This document shows positions 63,123 to 64,000 of a stretch of DNA of 64,000 bases, one piece after another; within the stretch, counting starts at the first letter, position 1; each line of letters begins with the position of its first letter. Location: the NCBI RefSeq assembly GCF_032854445.1, contig NC_088303.1:30171265-30235264 (forward strand), given 5' to 3'. A program made the translations under genes and the position numbers. The notes under the pieces are model-generated. The model saw only the letters and a program-made list of their open reading frames with translations, ran no database searches and was not told the origin of the DNA. This DNA is from Liolophura sinensis. Lineage: Eukaryota; Mollusca; Polyplacophora; Chitonida; Chitonidae.

Positions 63123-64000
63123 TGTCCAAAACCTCACTGACTGAGGTTACCTGACTTAAACTGGGATGTAACGTGTGCCCATTTACTATCATAGTTCACT
63201 GTGGTTGCCGCTCTGGTTTACGTTTTATGCTGTTGTCTTTTATAATGCATTTAATGCCGCTATCAAGCGCTGACGATCAATGAAAGGCCTGCTGATCAAC
63301 AACCTTCGGTTGATTGAACACGTGAGGTCTATCAGGAATATGTATGCAGAGCCCTACAGCAACATCGAGGTTAGATTTTCATCGTGCCTTTCTTGCTTTG
63401 TAAGGGACATTTTGTCTCCGCAAGAGAGGACACACCATCCACAGAAAAAAAGACGGTGATCGCATTTTCAGAGTTGAAGTGGACGTGAAGTGGAAAACAG
63501 GGAAAGAGTTGTGAAACAAATGTTACACAGTTCAAAGTTATGATTTGTAAGGTAGGCTCACAGGTTTACGTACACTACTGTTTAGTTTTAACTGATTAAT
63601 TCTCTGTTATATATCGTCCTCAAGAAAGCAAGTTACGGGCTAAACAACAACATAAAAAAAAAGAGCCAAACTGTACTCCACAACTTACATGTACCATCAG
63701 CTTAAATTTTATTATAAATGTTTGACATTATTCAAGAACCATTAAGAGGAGAATTTAAATGTTGTATTTTGTTACGACCCAAACTGTCTGTATTATAAAG
63801 AGATGGCTTGTTCGAAATACACGACAGTTTAGCCGCACAAAAAAGTAACCAAAACCAGCAGATTTAATTTTACAACAATTTATTAGGTTTAACAAGAACA
63901 GATAACAAGACTTTTACAAACACTAAAGTACTTAAGTTTAACAAGAAAGGATAGCCGTATCTATACGAATACTTAGGTACTTACATGTACAACGGTGTCA
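63123..64000. other. Intergenic, no gene recognised
   Basis: AT-rich to the window edge; no supportable feature. Confidence 0.5.

Overview
This window is nuclear DNA from an animal. Coding sequence is sparse: two recognisable genes in 64 kb. The introns have GT-AG borders, and the rest is AT-rich DNA filled with short interspersed elements (SINEs), TA microsatellites and minisatellites. The commonest SINE has a tRNA-like head, a conserved core and an (AAAT)n tail. It resembles the Nin-DC/MetaSINE superfamily described from molluscs and other animals. Together with the gene content this suggests a marine lophotrochozoan, most likely a mollusc. That assignment is an inference, not something the sequence proves.

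Layout. 1-26 kb holds no gene I can support; it contains SINEs of three families, TA tracts and several tandem repeats. 26.7-41.0 kb (+ strand) holds a four-exon Hairy/Enhancer-of-split (HES) repressor gene: exon 1 at 28392, exon 2 at 33879, exon 3 at 37551 and exon 4 at 40022-41010. It has a GC-rich upstream region, introns carrying SINEs and a MITE-like element, and a protein ending exactly in WRPW. 41-47 kb is the convergent interval, with two tandem repeats and a second copy of the MITE-like element. 47.1-49.1 kb (- strand) holds a two-exon rhodopsin-family GPCR resembling GPR161, with an AATAAA about 30 bp past its stop. 49.1-64 kb is again without genes and includes a 40-bp minisatellite of about 1.1 kb, a 78-bp minisatellite and a dense SINE cluster at 59.4-63.1 kb.

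The two genes lie tail to tail about 6 kb apart. HES proteins are nuclear, Groucho-recruiting repressors downstream of Notch; the GPCR is a membrane protein. Nothing in the sequence shows that they work together. I found no CRISPR, operon, phage or other prokaryotic features, no convincing functional tRNA or rRNA gene, and no intact transposase or reverse transcriptase. I saw no clearly undescribed biological system. The most notable points are the altered DRY and 2.50 positions of the GPCR, a 3' tail apparently shared by two different SINE families, a MITE-like family with TA target sites, and tandem repeats whose periods are multiples of three and mimic coding frames.
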